Shown: positions 8,917 to 17,585 of the stretch, piece by piece
How the letters are laid out: each line of letters begins with the position of its first letter
Numbering within the stretch: position 1 is the first letter of the stretch
DNA from: Anaerolineales bacterium
Lineage (GTDB): Bacteria; Chloroflexota; Anaerolineae; Anaerolineales; Villigracilaceae
Length of the DNA stretch: 64,000 nucleotides
NCBI GenBank assembly: GCA_020634885.1
Contig: JACKAW010000002.1
Span: forward strand, 186,001 to 250,000
Direction: 5' to 3'
The notes under the pieces: generated by a model
What the model saw: the letters and a program-made list of their open reading frames with translations, nothing else
The model's database searches: none
Told to the model about the DNA's origin: nothing
Made by a program: the position numbers and the translations under genes

Positions 8917-10287
8917 TTACTTGCTCAATTCTTTTGCCGTGGATTCCATCTGCGCAAGGATCGCCGCCACCTGTCCGCTTGCCACATTCACGCGGTACAT
9001 GTGCGCAAAACCATCACCCAGCATTACCTTAACAGTACGCCACGAAGCCAGCGGTGGTTGCATCTCGCCGATCTCGAGCAGGTCTACAGCCTGCCGCCAT
9101 TGAGGGTGAGACCGTTCGTAATCGCCGAGCAATTCCACGGTCGAGATGCGAAGCGGAAAGAGGTGCGTGGTCTCCACCCAACGGGCATCCTGTTCTTTTT
9201 CCAGTAACCATTTCACGAACAGCCAGGCTGCCAACTGTTCTTCATCATTTGAATTCAGAATAACATAAGAGGAGCCGTAAACAACCATTGCGCCTTCATC
9301 CTCTTTAGGGAAGGGCAATACCCGCCAGGTATCACGGTTTTCGGCGCTTACAAAGGCGCGCGCCACCAGCGGCAGGTCGCGTAAACTGACGGTAATAAAC
9401 AACGCTTCACGATTTGCAAAAGACGCGATGGGGTCTGCCGCGCCCTGCCATGAGCAGCCAGCCTCGGCAAGCTCGCGTAAAAACTTAAATGTCTCAATAT
9501 TGTCAGGCGTGAGAAAACGATAATCGCTTTCTTCGATCACATTGCCGCCAAAGGTAAGCATCCACGAATACACGGTCATCGGGTCTGTGTTCACCAGCCA
9601 GCCGCCCATGGCATCGTTCTCGGCGAAAGAATCTTTCTTCATCGAATCATGAGCGTTACAAGATTGCTTGCGAAAATCTTCAGGTGAACCCGGCGCAGAC
9701 CTGATATTTAACTCATCCGCCCAGGTTTCATTCCATAACAAAACATTGGCAGTGCGCTGCGCGGGCATTGCCACACGAGCCGAGCCAGCCATATCCTGAT
9801 TCCAAATGGCAAACGAAAAATCACTCGCATCAATACCAAAAGCGGGGTCATTCACATAATCGGTTAGGTCGGTCGTCACCCCTTCGGCATACCATTCCTG
9901 CGCGTGTTCAGGCAGTGCGATCACAAGATTTGGTTTCTCTTCGGTCGGCAGGGATGCGGTGGTGGCTTCGTATAAATTGGTGAAGTTGATCTGAGTCTCC
10001 GCCGCCGCTTTAATGCCCCATGGGTTTGTGCTGTTGAATTCATTGACGAAACTCTCGAACAGACTTTGCTCGGTACCGTACCACGGAGTCCAAACTTTGA
10101 TCTCCACCCCGCGCAGCGTCTCTTCATTGACGTTGAGTCTGCTTGCTGCTTCGGTGGGTGTTGCCTTCGTTTGAGCCGGTTTGGGCGTGGCGGTTTGGTC
10201 TGCCGGTTCGGCTGTATCCACACTTCCGGTTGAGCAGGCGGAAAGCATTAAGGTAAGAATTGTAAATAATAAGGTTATTTTTTTCAT
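8917..10287 (-). CDS. Extracellular solute-binding lipoprotein (family 1)
   Basis: 456 residues. A lipoprotein signal (lipobox LSAC at about residue 18) and a Thr/Pro/Ala-rich linker precede a type-I periplasmic-binding fold resembling sugar-binding proteins (VEIKVWTPWYGTEQ near residue 63, DLTDYVNDPAFG, then VYGSSYVILNSNDEEQLAAWLFVKWLL). It should capture a carbohydrate or similar solute at the outer face of the membrane. No permease or ATPase genes are adjacent, so it is an orphan here. The stop of the upstream site-2 protease gene lies 6 bp before its start. Confidence 0.8.
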   Translation of the reverse strand: MKKITLLFTILTLMLSACSTGSVDTAEPADQTATPKPAQTKATPTEAASRLNVNEETLRGVEIKVWTPWYGTEQSLFESFVNEFNSTNPWGIKAAAETQINFTNLYEATTASLPTEEKPNLVIALPEHAQEWYAEGVTTDLTDYVNDPAFGIDASDFSFAIWNQDMAGSARVAMPAQRTANVLLWNETWADELNIRSAPGSPEDFRKQSCNAHDSMKKDSFAENDAMGGWLVNTDPMTVYSWMLTFGGNVIEESDYRFLTPDNIETFKFLRELAEAGCSWQGAADPIASFANREALFITVSLRDLPLVARAFVSAENRDTWRVLPFPKEDEGAMVVYGSSYVILNSNDEEQLAAWLFVKWLLEKEQDARWVETTHLFPLRISTVELLGDYERSHPQWRQAVDLLEIGEMQPPLASWRTVKVMLGDGFAHMYRVNVASGQVAAILAQMESTAKELSK

Positions 10288-10293
10288 GTAGGT

Positions 10294-11475
10294 TTATGGC
10301 GCCAGCAGCATGAACGGCACAGGAGTGAGTACAAAAAAGAAGACAACCATCATGGCGTAGGCAATGGCTTTGCGGGGCAGGTCAAGTTGGGTGATCTGAT
10401 CCATGGGTTGGGCTTCTACACGTCCCAGCCAGAAGAGCATGGCTGCCCACAACCACCAACCGCTCCAAAAGAATCCCAGCAGCACAAGTAAGCCAACAAT
10501 ATAAGGAAAAGCCTTTTTGGCTTTATCGCCAAATAATGAGTAGACGACATGCCCACCGTCCAGGGTTCCGGCGGGGATGAGGTTCAATGCGGTGACGAGG
10601 ATGCCCGCCCAACCGGCAAATGCCACGGAATGGATGAACACGTCCAGCCCGCCGAAGGGAACCGGACGACCCGTGAAGAAATATTGCAGCCAGTACAATG
10701 CGCCTTGCGGCTCGACGGGTGTGGGCAGGAGTTGTCCAAAAACGATGAATTTGGCAAGCAAGTACAACAGCGAATTGCCTTCCAAAAAGCCGTTCGGGTT
10801 GGGGTCGATCGTGCCGAGTGTGGAAAGGGAAAGTCCATACAGCAGGACGGGAACTGCGACGACCAACCCAGCAATGGGTCCTGCCACACCAATATCGAAC
10901 AGAATGCGCTTGTTCTTGGGTGTGCCACGCATGAGGATTGCCGCGCCCATCGTTCCAAGCGGACTGAATGGAAAGGGGATAAAGTAAGGCAGGGTTGCGG
11001 GAGTCTTGTGGTAACGACTCATAAAATAATGACCGAGTTCATGTGCTAATAAAATCCCCAATAAACTGAGTGCAAAGGGCCAGCCGGTAAGAATGCTTTT
11101 TGCAAGCATGATCATCTGTGCGAGCGGTTCTTGTGGGATGGGTCCATCCACTTGGGCGCCAGCCAGCATGACGCTAAAGATCGTGAGGATAAAGAGAATG
11201 ATATTGGTGGAGACTTTATCTGCTTTGGGTTCAGGCGGTTTGGGCGTGAGGTAGATGACGTGTTTTCCGTCTTCGAGGCGGAAGAGGGGGGCGATTCCGT
11301 ATGGGTTCAGCAACCCTGCCAAAACGTCGTAGGCAGAGGCGGAATCTTCATCCAGTAATTGACCGCGATACCGCATCATAAATCCCTCTTTGTTCGGGTC
11401 GAGGCTGGTTACATCTTCGATGCGAAAGATTTGAGAGACAAGTGAGTTGAGATTTTCGGGTTCGGGAAATGACAT
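10294..11475 (-). CDS. Site-2 protease family membrane metalloprotease (M50)
   Basis: 393 residues with about seven transmembrane helices. The zinc motif HELGH lies in a membrane helix (about residue 150) and the second ligand motif LDGGH (about residue 308, after NLIPAGT) in another. The N-terminal 75 residues form a soluble domain. It probably cuts membrane-bound anti-sigma factors or signal peptides; the target is unknown. Start ATG 11475 has GGAG upstream; the longer open frame runs through the tRNA-Sec gene and is not coding. Confidence 0.88.
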   Translation of the reverse strand: MSFPEPENLNSLVSQIFRIEDVTSLDPNKEGFMMRYRGQLLDEDSASAYDVLAGLLNPYGIAPLFRLEDGKHVIYLTPKPPEPKADKVSTNIILFILTIFSVMLAGAQVDGPIPQEPLAQMIMLAKSILTGWPFALSLLGILLAHELGHYFMSRYHKTPATLPYFIPFPFSPLGTMGAAILMRGTPKNKRILFDIGVAGPIAGLVVAVPVLLYGLSLSTLGTIDPNPNGFLEGNSLLYLLAKFIVFGQLLPTPVEPQGALYWLQYFFTGRPVPFGGLDVFIHSVAFAGWAGILVTALNLIPAGTLDGGHVVYSLFGDKAKKAFPYIVGLLVLLGFFWSGWWLWAAMLFWLGRVEAQPMDQITQLDLPRKAIAYAMMVVFFFVLTPVPFMLLAP

Positions 11476-11492
11476 TGATTTCTCCAATAATG

Positions 11493-11530
11493 AAAAAATG
11501 GGCGACCCAATGACGTGAAAGGGTCGCCCT
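11493..11530 (-). terminator. Terminator of tRNA-Sec
   Basis: A 9-bp stem GGGCGACCC/GGGTCGCCC (11500-11508 and 11521-11529) followed on the minus strand by a run of six T residues, right after the tRNA gene. Confidence 0.8.
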
Positions 11531-11540
11531 TGTAAAATAG

Positions 11541-11637
11541 GCGGGAGTGGATGGGAGTCGAACCCACCGCGACCCGCAACGCGACCCGCCACAGGTTTTG
11601 AAGACCAGGAAGCCCACCGGGACCTAACCACTCCCGC
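11541..11637 (-). tRNA. selC: tRNA-Sec (anticodon UCA)
   Basis: A 97-nt tRNA with the features of bacterial tRNA-Sec: a long acceptor stem (GCGGGAGT pairs with ACTCCCGC), a 6-bp D stem with the small GG loop, an anticodon loop CTTCAAA with UCA, a long variable arm, and the T loop TTCGACT. No CCA is encoded. Oddities are a T-T mismatch in the anticodon stem and a 10-nt direct repeat (GCGGGTCGCG twice, 2 nt apart) in the variable arm, which lets that arm pair only weakly. It implies that this organism decodes UGA as selenocysteine. selA, selB and selD are not in the window. Confidence 0.9.
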
Positions 11638-11690
11638 TGGCAAGCATACCCGAGAGAGATACGTTTTGCAAGTTGAAGGTTAAGGGGTTC

Positions 11691-12032
11691 TTAGAGTTGG
11701 TAGTTATCGATGAAGGGTTGCACTGTGTTGGGTGCAAAAAAGAAGAGGGATGCGAAAAGCACGACTATGCAAAGGATGCAAAGAAAGATCATTCCGCCGC
11801 TGATGATGCCTGCCCATGCAATCGGCTTGCCGCTCTCGTTATTTCTGTTGATGACGCTCAGGGAGATTGTGCCGTAGATCACTGCCAGCAGACCGGTGAT
11901 AAAACTTGCCGGGTAGCAAATGAAGCTGGTAAAGGGAATCGGCATCCAACTTCCGCAAAAGAAGAAGACGGTGAGTATGCCCAATGTTAGGCTAATGATG
12001 GAATGTTTGTTGGTGGGGGTATTTTGTTCCAT
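11691..12032 (-). CDS. Small DUF4190-like membrane protein
   Basis: 113 residues: a short polar N-terminus and two paired hydrophobic segments (about 12-50 and 73-105) separated by a polar loop containing NRNNESGKPIAWAGI, the DUF4190 pattern. The function of the family is unknown. Start ATG 12032 is chosen because the longer open frame overlaps tRNA-Pro. It lies between tRNA-Sec and tRNA-Pro on the same strand. Confidence 0.65.
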   Translation of the reverse strand: MEQNTPTNKHSIISLTLGILTVFFFCGSWMPIPFTSFICYPASFITGLLAVIYGTISLSVINRNNESGKPIAWAGIISGGMIFLCILCIVVLFASLFFFAPNTVQPFIDNYQL

Positions 12033-12120
12033 AGGTGAATGTATGGTCAGGCTTATAGCCTGATAACCTTGGATTGATATGTGAATGACGGGTTGAAAAA
12101 CACGCCAATCGTTAAAAACA

Positions 12121-12146
12121 AAACCGTCCCCGGCAAGGACGGTTTT
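12121..12146 (-). terminator. Terminator of tRNA-Pro
   Basis: A 9-bp inverted repeat (AAACCGTCC with GGACGGTTT) lies directly downstream of tRNA-Pro on the minus strand and reads into T residues. Confidence 0.7.
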
Positions 12147-12158
12147 CTTACTACTCTG

Positions 12159-12233
12159 TCGGGGCGAGAGGATTTGAACCTCCGACCCCTTGCACCCCAT
12201 GCAAGTGCGCTAGCCGGGCTGCGCCACGCCCCG
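12159..12233 (-). tRNA. tRNA-Pro (anticodon GGG)
   Basis: A cloverleaf with acceptor CGGGGCG/CGCCCCG, anticodon stem CTTGC/GCAAG and loop ATGGGGT (anticodon GGG, with the A32-U38 pair typical of this tRNA), and T loop TTCAAAT. The discriminator is A and CCA is not encoded. Confidence 0.95.
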
Positions 12234-12352
12234 AATTGAGCGAGGGGCATTATAGCCGTGTTTGCCGAGAAATGCAAATCGAATTTTCGTATTTTCTTCT
12301 TATGTTAAGCCCCCAGCCTTTATGCTAAAATAAGCACATTGGAGTTTCCCCT

Positions 12353-12925
12353 ATGTCTTCTGGAATGGTAGAAGTAGTTATAGATAGCATCCGTGTGCAT
12401 TTAATGGCACCCCAACGTGTGGTTGTACTTAAGCAGGTAGACGCCGACAGATATCTCACCATTTGGGTGGGACCTTATGAAGCCGAAGCCATCACCGTCT
12501 CTTTACAAGAAGTTGAAATGGTGCGCCCGCTGACGCATGATCTGTTGAAAAATGTGTTTAAACTTTTCAATGCCCGTGTCATCCGTGTAGAGATCGTCAA
12601 ATTGCAGGATGATATTTATTACGGAAATATTGTTGTTGAAGCAGATGGGCGTGAAATTCACATTGACGCCCGCTCTTCTGATGCGATTGCCATTGCGGCT
12701 CGAGCCCATGCCCCGATCATGGTGCATCAAAGTGTGATGGATGCCGCCAGCGTAGTGCCCGATGAAGATATGCCCGAATCAATAGACACCCCGGCACCTC
12801 GCAAAGAAACCCCGCCCGCCCTGCCCGAAGATTCAAGCGATCGATTATCTGTCTTCAAAGATTTTCTTGACAAACTTGATCTTGACAGCCCTAACAAGGA
12901 TAAACCCGACTCACCCCCAGCCTAG
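12353..12925 (+). CDS. DUF151 bifunctional nuclease family protein
   Basis: 190 residues. The N-terminal 130 residues match the DUF151 (bifunctional nuclease) family: VVLKQVDADRYLTIWVGPYEA, then the core VEADGREIHIDARSSDAIAIAARA with its conserved DARxSDAIALA-type motif. The last 60 residues are acidic, Pro- and Ser-rich. A TAAAAT -10 box lies near 12327 and a GGAG near the start. It is 15 bp upstream of dnaB and probably co-transcribed. Confidence 0.85.
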   Translation: MSSGMVEVVIDSIRVHLMAPQRVVVLKQVDADRYLTIWVGPYEAEAITVSLQEVEMVRPLTHDLLKNVFKLFNARVIRVEIVKLQDDIYYGNIVVEADGREIHIDARSSDAIAIAARAHAPIMVHQSVMDAASVVPDEDMPESIDTPAPRKETPPALPEDSSDRLSVFKDFLDKLDLDSPNKDKPDSPPA

Positions 12926-12940
12926 GCTGGCTCAACCAAA

Positions 12941-14308
12941 ATGACAGATTTCTACCCCGAAGAATCAGCCGCCCCCTCCAGCCCAGGCACACCGCACAGC
13001 CGCGAAGCCGAAGAAGCCGTCGTAGGGGCGGTGCTGATTAACCCCGAAGTGTATTACGACATCGCCCAGTTTCTGAGCGCGGATGATTTTTACATTCACC
13101 GCAACCGTTGGATCTGGGAGGCATATATTCGCTTGCACGAAACCCGCACTCCGATAGACCTGCTCACCTTGTCTGAAGATTTGGAGCGCACGGGTCAATT
13201 GGCAGAGATCGGCGGTTCGGCATATTTAACCTCGCTCATCAACCAGGTTCCAACCTCGCTCAATGCCGAAGCCTACGGACATATCGTTGAAGAAAACTCC
13301 CTGCGCCGTAGAATGATTCAGGCGGCGAATCAGATCGCCTCTCTGGCATATAAAGGTGATGCAATTGATAACGTGATGGGTGAGGCGGAAAAAGCCGTCT
13401 TTGGCGTAAGCGAACGCCGTACCCGTAACGATGTGCAGCCGATCCGCACCGTCCTTTCTGAATACTATGATCAAGTTGCCGAACTTGCCAAACTCGGCGC
13501 AGACTTTCATGGTGTACCGACCGGTTTTATTGACCTTGATAAATTATTACGCGGTTTACATCCTTCAGATTTGATCATTATTGCCGGGCGTCCTGGTCAG
13601 GGTAAGACTGGTTTTTTGCTTTCCATTGCAAAGAATGCCGGGCTGACGTACAAAAAGCACGTCGCCATCTTCTCTTTGGAAATGTCCAACGAACAGGTGG
13701 TGCAGCGTCTCATTGCGCAAGAGACGGGCATCTCATCTCAAAACTTGAGCACAGGTAAACTGGCAGAAGACCAATGGCAGTTGTTCAACCATGCCATCGA
13801 AGTGTTCGGCAGTACCAATATCTTTTTGGATGATACCCCTGCCCTCACACCGCTCCAACTCCGTACCAAGTGTCGGCGCTTGCACATGGAATACAAGCTG
13901 GATTTGATCATCATTGACTATCTTCAATTGATGACGGGTGATAGCCGCAATGACAACCGCGTGCAGGAAGTTTCACATATTTCCCGTAACCTCAAGGTTC
14001 TTGCCCGTGAATTGAATGTGCCTGTATTAACCGCAGCACAGTTAAGCCGTGCCGTGGAACAGCGCACGGATAAACGCCCCATCCTCTCAGACTTGCGTGA
14101 ATCTGGTTCGTTGGAGCAGGATGCCGACATTGTTATGTTTATCTATCGCCCCGATGATTATGAGAAGGATGGCGATAAGAGCAATATCACCAAGATTTCA
14201 GTGGCGAAACATCGCAACGGTCCCACCGGCGAAATTGACCTGATCTTCCGTGGCGACCTGACTCGCTTCGATAATGCTGCCACGAAAGTATTTCGACCGA
14301 ATGAGTAA
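12941..14308 (+). CDS. dnaB: Replicative DNA helicase
   Basis: 455 residues, the normal DnaB length. The N-terminal helical domain (about 15-120: REAEEAVVGAVLINPE) is followed by the RecA-like motor: Walker A GRPGQGKTG (about 217-225), Walker B DLIIIDYLQLM (about 322-332), and the arginine-finger region VAKHRNGPTGEIDL near the C-terminus. It unwinds DNA at the replication fork as a hexamer. Genes for a DnaD-like protein and a DnaC-like loader follow, which fits a primosome operon. Confidence 0.97.
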   Translation: MTDFYPEESAAPSSPGTPHSREAEEAVVGAVLINPEVYYDIAQFLSADDFYIHRNRWIWEAYIRLHETRTPIDLLTLSEDLERTGQLAEIGGSAYLTSLINQVPTSLNAEAYGHIVEENSLRRRMIQAANQIASLAYKGDAIDNVMGEAEKAVFGVSERRTRNDVQPIRTVLSEYYDQVAELAKLGADFHGVPTGFIDLDKLLRGLHPSDLIIIAGRPGQGKTGFLLSIAKNAGLTYKKHVAIFSLEMSNEQVVQRLIAQETGISSQNLSTGKLAEDQWQLFNHAIEVFGSTNIFLDDTPALTPLQLRTKCRRLHMEYKLDLIIIDYLQLMTGDSRNDNRVQEVSHISRNLKVLARELNVPVLTAAQLSRAVEQRTDKRPILSDLRESGSLEQDADIVMFIYRPDDYEKDGDKSNITKISVAKHRNGPTGEIDLIFRGDLTRFDNAATKVFRPNE

Positions 14309-14327
14309 GGGCGGGGTTACCCCGCCC
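14309..14327 (+). terminator. GC-rich hairpin between dnaB and the dnaD-like gene
   Basis: An 8-bp stem GGGCGGGG/CCCCGCCC with a 3-nt loop and no T-run. It more likely attenuates or stabilises the message than terminates it, since the next gene starts 15 nt later. Confidence 0.4.
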
Positions 14328-14341
14328 CTACGGAATAATGC

Positions 14342-14989
14342 ATGACCCCATTCCCCGGCTTCACTTCCTCTGAAACCTTTACTCAAGTGCCTGATTCGTT
14401 CATCAAGATGATGAACGAGATCGAGGATGTTGCCGAGTTGAAGGTGATCTTGTATGCGATTTGGCGTATTGAACACATGGAAGGGAACTTCCGTGCGATG
14501 GGAGAGGTGGATTTTGACGAAGAGGCGCTGGGTTTGAAGGTAGAGGAGATTCGGCGCGGGCTGGGAAAAGCTGTTGAGAGGCAGACCCTGCTCAGAGCGG
14601 AGAATGAAGCGGGAGTCTTTTTCTTCCTCAACTCGCCGCGCGGACGATTATCCGCTGAGGCATTTGCAAAGGGACAGGTGAAACCATCTGCTTCGTATGT
14701 GCCGAGTAAATCGAATGTCTTTAAGTTGTATGAAGAGAATATCGGCGCGTTGACGCCGCTGCTGGCAGACATGCTGAAAGAAGCCGAGCGCGAGTACCCG
14801 GGCGTGTGGTTTGAAGAGGCGTTTGAAATTGCGGTGAGCCGCAATGTGCGCAATTGGAAATATATCGAAGCGATTTTGCGGCGCTGGAAGGAAAACGGAA
14901 AAGATGAAAGAAGAGATTCGCAAGACTCTATCCAAGATGCAAAACGATACACCGACGGCGAGTTCTCCGAGTTCTTCAAGCGCGATTAA
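14342..14989 (+). CDS. DnaD-like replication protein
   Basis: 215 residues. The N-terminal half resembles a winged-helix replication-initiation domain (FTQVPDSFIKMMNEIEDVAELKVILYAIW). The C-terminal region (about 128-190: YEENIGALTPLLADMLKEAE, then FEIAVSRNVRNWKYIEAILRRW) matches the DnaD/DnaB2 fold, including the YIEAILRxW signature that binds DNA. In Bacillus such proteins help load the helicase at the origin. Its 3' end overlaps the loader gene by 86 nt. Confidence 0.8.
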   Translation: MTPFPGFTSSETFTQVPDSFIKMMNEIEDVAELKVILYAIWRIEHMEGNFRAMGEVDFDEEALGLKVEEIRRGLGKAVERQTLLRAENEAGVFFFLNSPRGRLSAEAFAKGQVKPSASYVPSKSNVFKLYEENIGALTPLLADMLKEAEREYPGVWFEEAFEIAVSRNVRNWKYIEAILRRWKENGKDERRDSQDSIQDAKRYTDGEFSEFFKRD

Positions 14990-16424
14990 GAGCGTGGCGA
15001 AACCGTTGGGCGACCCGAACTGTCCGCACTGTGGGGGGGCGGGTTATGTTCGTTATGATGTGCCGGTGGATCATGAAAAATTTGGCAAGGTGGAAACCTG
15101 TGTATGCCGCGCCAAAGATGTAGCCGAGGCGGCGCGTGCGCGTCTGTTTGCGATGAGCAACCTGAACCGCCTAAGCCATTTGACATTTGAGAATTTTAGC
15201 CAAAGCGGTAACCCCAAGGCAAAGTTTATTTCCGGGCAGGAGCGTGATAATTTGCGGACTGCCTTTGATGCAAGCGAAGATTTTGTGCGCAACCCGCAAG
15301 GCTGGCTGCTGCTTGAAGGCGGCTACGGCTGCGGCAAGACGCATCTTGCGGCGGCAATTGCTAATTTTGCCGTCAATAACGGGTTGCCGACTCTATTCAT
15401 CACCGTGCCGGATTTGTTGGATTCTTTACGCTTTTCCTACGACGACCCCGAGATTACTTTTGAACAGCGTTTCGATGATATTCGCAATTCAAACTTGTTG
15501 ATCCTTGATGACTTTGGGACGCAGAATGCAACGCCGTGGGCGCAGGAAAAACTGTTCCAGATTATCAATTATCGTTACATCAATAAACTGCCGACGGTCA
15601 TCACCACCAATTTGATGTTGGATGAGATCGAGGCGCGCATCCGCTCAAGGCTGCAAGATGAGAGTTATGTAAAACATCTCAAGATCAGTGCGCCCGATTA
15701 TCGCCGCCCCGAAGAGACCAGCAACCCGGGTATCTCGATGCTGGCTTTGCCAGAGATGAAGGTGATGACTTTCAAAACCTTCCAACCGCGTGATGACGAA
15801 GTGGGCACCGAAGCTGTGACGACGACCACGGTGGAGAAGGCAGACCGCTTTGGAAACAAAGTAAAGAGTAAAGAGATCTCGCGCATCAAGGTTACGAAAG
15901 ATGATGTGAAAACTCTGCACGATGCACATAATGCCGCCGTGGAATTTGCCGAGCACCCCGAAGGTTGGCTGGTGTTTCTTGGGCAGTCTTTTAGTGGAAA
16001 GACCCACCTCGCCGCTGCTGTGGGTAATTACCGCATTGGTTTGGGCGGGCAAGCCTTGCTTGTGGAAGTGACCGCCCTGCTCGATTACCTTCGTCAGACC
16101 TTTGGCAAAAATTCGGATGTTTCGTTTGACCGCCGCTTCTTTGAAATCCGCACCACACCATTGCTCATCCTTGATGACCTGAAAGAAAGCGGCGCGGCTT
16201 CTGTTTGGGCAGAAGATAAACTGTATAGCGTGCTCAACTATCGTTATAACGCGCATTTGCCTACGGTCATTACGTCCACGTTGCAGCCTGAAGCCTTTGC
16301 ACTGAGTTACCCGAACTTGTGGAACAAATTACTTGACCCTGAGAAGTGTAACGTGGTGGCGATCAATATGCCGCCGTATCGCAAAGTGTCAAAGGGGAAT
16401 AGGGCATCGAGTAAAAAGAAGTAA
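14904..16424 (+). CDS. Tandem DnaC/IstB-type AAA+ helicase loader
   Basis: 506 residues with two DnaC-type ATPase domains in one chain. An N-terminal zinc-finger-like region (CPHC near 40, CVC near 66) precedes domain 1 with Walker A GGYGCGKTH (about 138-146) and Walker B LLILDDFGTQ (about 198-207). Domain 2 has Walker A GQSFSGKTH (about 360-368) and Walker B LLILDDLKES (about 420-429). Domain 1 keeps the SRLQDESY region expected for the arginine finger, whereas domain 2 has NKLLDPEKC there, so domain 2 may bind but not hydrolyse ATP efficiently. Start ATG 14904 lies inside the DnaD-like gene; ATG 14937 is an alternative. DnaC loaders are normally single-domain, about 250-310 residues. Confidence 0.85.
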   Translation: MKEEIRKTLSKMQNDTPTASSPSSSSAIKSVAKPLGDPNCPHCGGAGYVRYDVPVDHEKFGKVETCVCRAKDVAEAARARLFAMSNLNRLSHLTFENFSQSGNPKAKFISGQERDNLRTAFDASEDFVRNPQGWLLLEGGYGCGKTHLAAAIANFAVNNGLPTLFITVPDLLDSLRFSYDDPEITFEQRFDDIRNSNLLILDDFGTQNATPWAQEKLFQIINYRYINKLPTVITTNLMLDEIEARIRSRLQDESYVKHLKISAPDYRRPEETSNPGISMLALPEMKVMTFKTFQPRDDEVGTEAVTTTTVEKADRFGNKVKSKEISRIKVTKDDVKTLHDAHNAAVEFAEHPEGWLVFLGQSFSGKTHLAAAVGNYRIGLGGQALLVEVTALLDYLRQTFGKNSDVSFDRRFFEIRTTPLLILDDLKESGAASVWAEDKLYSVLNYRYNAHLPTVITSTLQPEAFALSYPNLWNKLLDPEKCNVVAINMPPYRKVSKGNRASSKKK

Positions 16425-16442
16425 CGAGTAATAAGAAGTGAG

Positions 16443-16476
16443 GAAGATCGGGTGATGAGCCGGGTCTTCTTTTTTA
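16443..16476 (+). terminator. Terminator of the dnaB operon
   Basis: An imperfect GAAGA..CGG / CCGG..TCTTC stem is followed by a T-run, 20 nt after the loader stop. Confidence 0.65.
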
Positions 16477-16628
16477 ATGCAAGGTCGCCGCTTGGGGGTA
16501 GTTAATATGCCCAAAGTTTTCAACCTGGTTGAAAACTCGAATCAATCACAATACTAGATTCCTAAACCCGTCTCGTTTATTATTTCGACAATTAAGACCA
16601 AAACTGTAAACAAAGGAAATACCCTCGA

Positions 16629-17489
16629 ATGCTCCCTTCTTTTCTACTTTCCCTGCGCGAAGGCTTAGAAGCCGCTCTGATCATAGGCATTGTCTTTGGC
16701 GCTTTACAAAAAATCCGCCGCACCGACCTGGCTCCCGCCTTGTGGATGGGAACCCTCGCTGCTCTAGGCGTTAGCATCCTTACTGCTGTCATTCTCACTT
16801 TGTTCGGGCTGAGCCTTGAAGATGGCGCCGAACAGATCTACGAAGGCATCACCATGCTGCTCGCGGCTGGCATCCTCACCTGGATGATCTTCTGGATGAG
16901 CGGACAAGCAAAGAATATCAAAACTGAGTTGGAAGAAGGAATCAATAAAGCCGTCGCTACCACAGGCAAACGGGCGGTTTTCGGGTTGGCGTTTCTGGCG
17001 GTAGTGCGTGAAGGTGTGGAATTAGCACTCTTCATCACAGCAGCTTTTTTCGCGGGCAGCAGCGAAAATGTAACAACCAATATTATCTTGACTCTCACCG
17101 GTGTGGTTCTTGGGCTTGGAACAGCAGTATTGCTTGGCTGGTCATTACTGGCAGCGACCGCCCGGCTCAATCTGCGCCGCTTCTTTCAGATCACAGGTTA
17201 TTTGCTCATCCTCTTCGCAGCGGGGCTTGTGGCACATGGCATTCATGAATTCAACGAAGTTGGTTGGATTCCCTCCATCATCGAACATGTATGGGATGTC
17301 AACACCATCGTAGATGAAACCTCAGTAGTAGGTGAGTTGCTCAAGACCTTGTTCGGTTACAACGGCAACCCGTCTCTAACAGAGGTCGTTGGTTACTTTG
17401 TTTATCTTGCTGTTGCTATCTTCTTCTTCACCCGCACAACCACAACTCAGACCATTGTAAAGAAAAACTCTGTTCAATCTCCAGCATAA
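16629..17489 (+). CDS. FTR1-family iron permease
   Basis: 286 residues with seven predicted transmembrane helices. Two REGxE-type iron-binding motifs lie within helices 1 and 4: REGLEAALIIG (about residue 10) and REGVELALF (about residue 127). This duplicated motif defines the FTR1/EfeU family of high-affinity iron permeases. No ferroxidase or EfeO/EfeB gene is adjacent. A weak purine-rich site (AAAGGAAA) precedes the start. The 200-bp upstream gap holds no gene that I can see. Confidence 0.9.
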   Translation: MLPSFLLSLREGLEAALIIGIVFGALQKIRRTDLAPALWMGTLAALGVSILTAVILTLFGLSLEDGAEQIYEGITMLLAAGILTWMIFWMSGQAKNIKTELEEGINKAVATTGKRAVFGLAFLAVVREGVELALFITAAFFAGSSENVTTNIILTLTGVVLGLGTAVLLGWSLLAATARLNLRRFFQITGYLLILFAAGLVAHGIHEFNEVGWIPSIIEHVWDVNTIVDETSVVGELLKTLFGYNGNPSLTEVVGYFVYLAVAIFFFTRTTTTQTIVKKNSVQSPA

Positions 17490-17504
17490 AAATATCTTTG
17501 GACG

Positions 17505-17544
17505 CACAAAAGGCTCCGCATTTCAAAATGCGGAGCCTTTTGTG
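17505..17544. terminator. Bidirectional terminator
   Basis: A perfect inverted repeat: stem CACAAAAGGCTCCGCA with its complement around a short AT-rich loop, with A and T runs inside the arms. It ends the permease gene. Confidence 0.85.
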
Positions 17545-17546
17545 TC

Positions 17547-17585
17547 TTGACAGAAATCATAAAGTCATTATACTAAGTGTATAAT
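17547..17585 (+). promoter_or_regulatory. nrtR promoter with overlapping NrtR-type operator
   Basis: TTGACA (17547-17552) and TATACT (17569-17574) are separated by 16 bp. The inverted repeat ATTATAC-N5-GTATAAT (17567-17585) covers the -10 box, the start site and the first bases of the ATG at 17584. This suits autorepression by the gene product. The expected transcript start is within a few nt of the ATG, so the mRNA would be essentially leaderless. Confidence 0.75.

Noticed and set aside
11476..11643. N-terminal extension of the site-2 protease
   Set aside because: The extra codons run through tRNA-Sec and its terminator; GGAG before ATG 11475 gives a better start.
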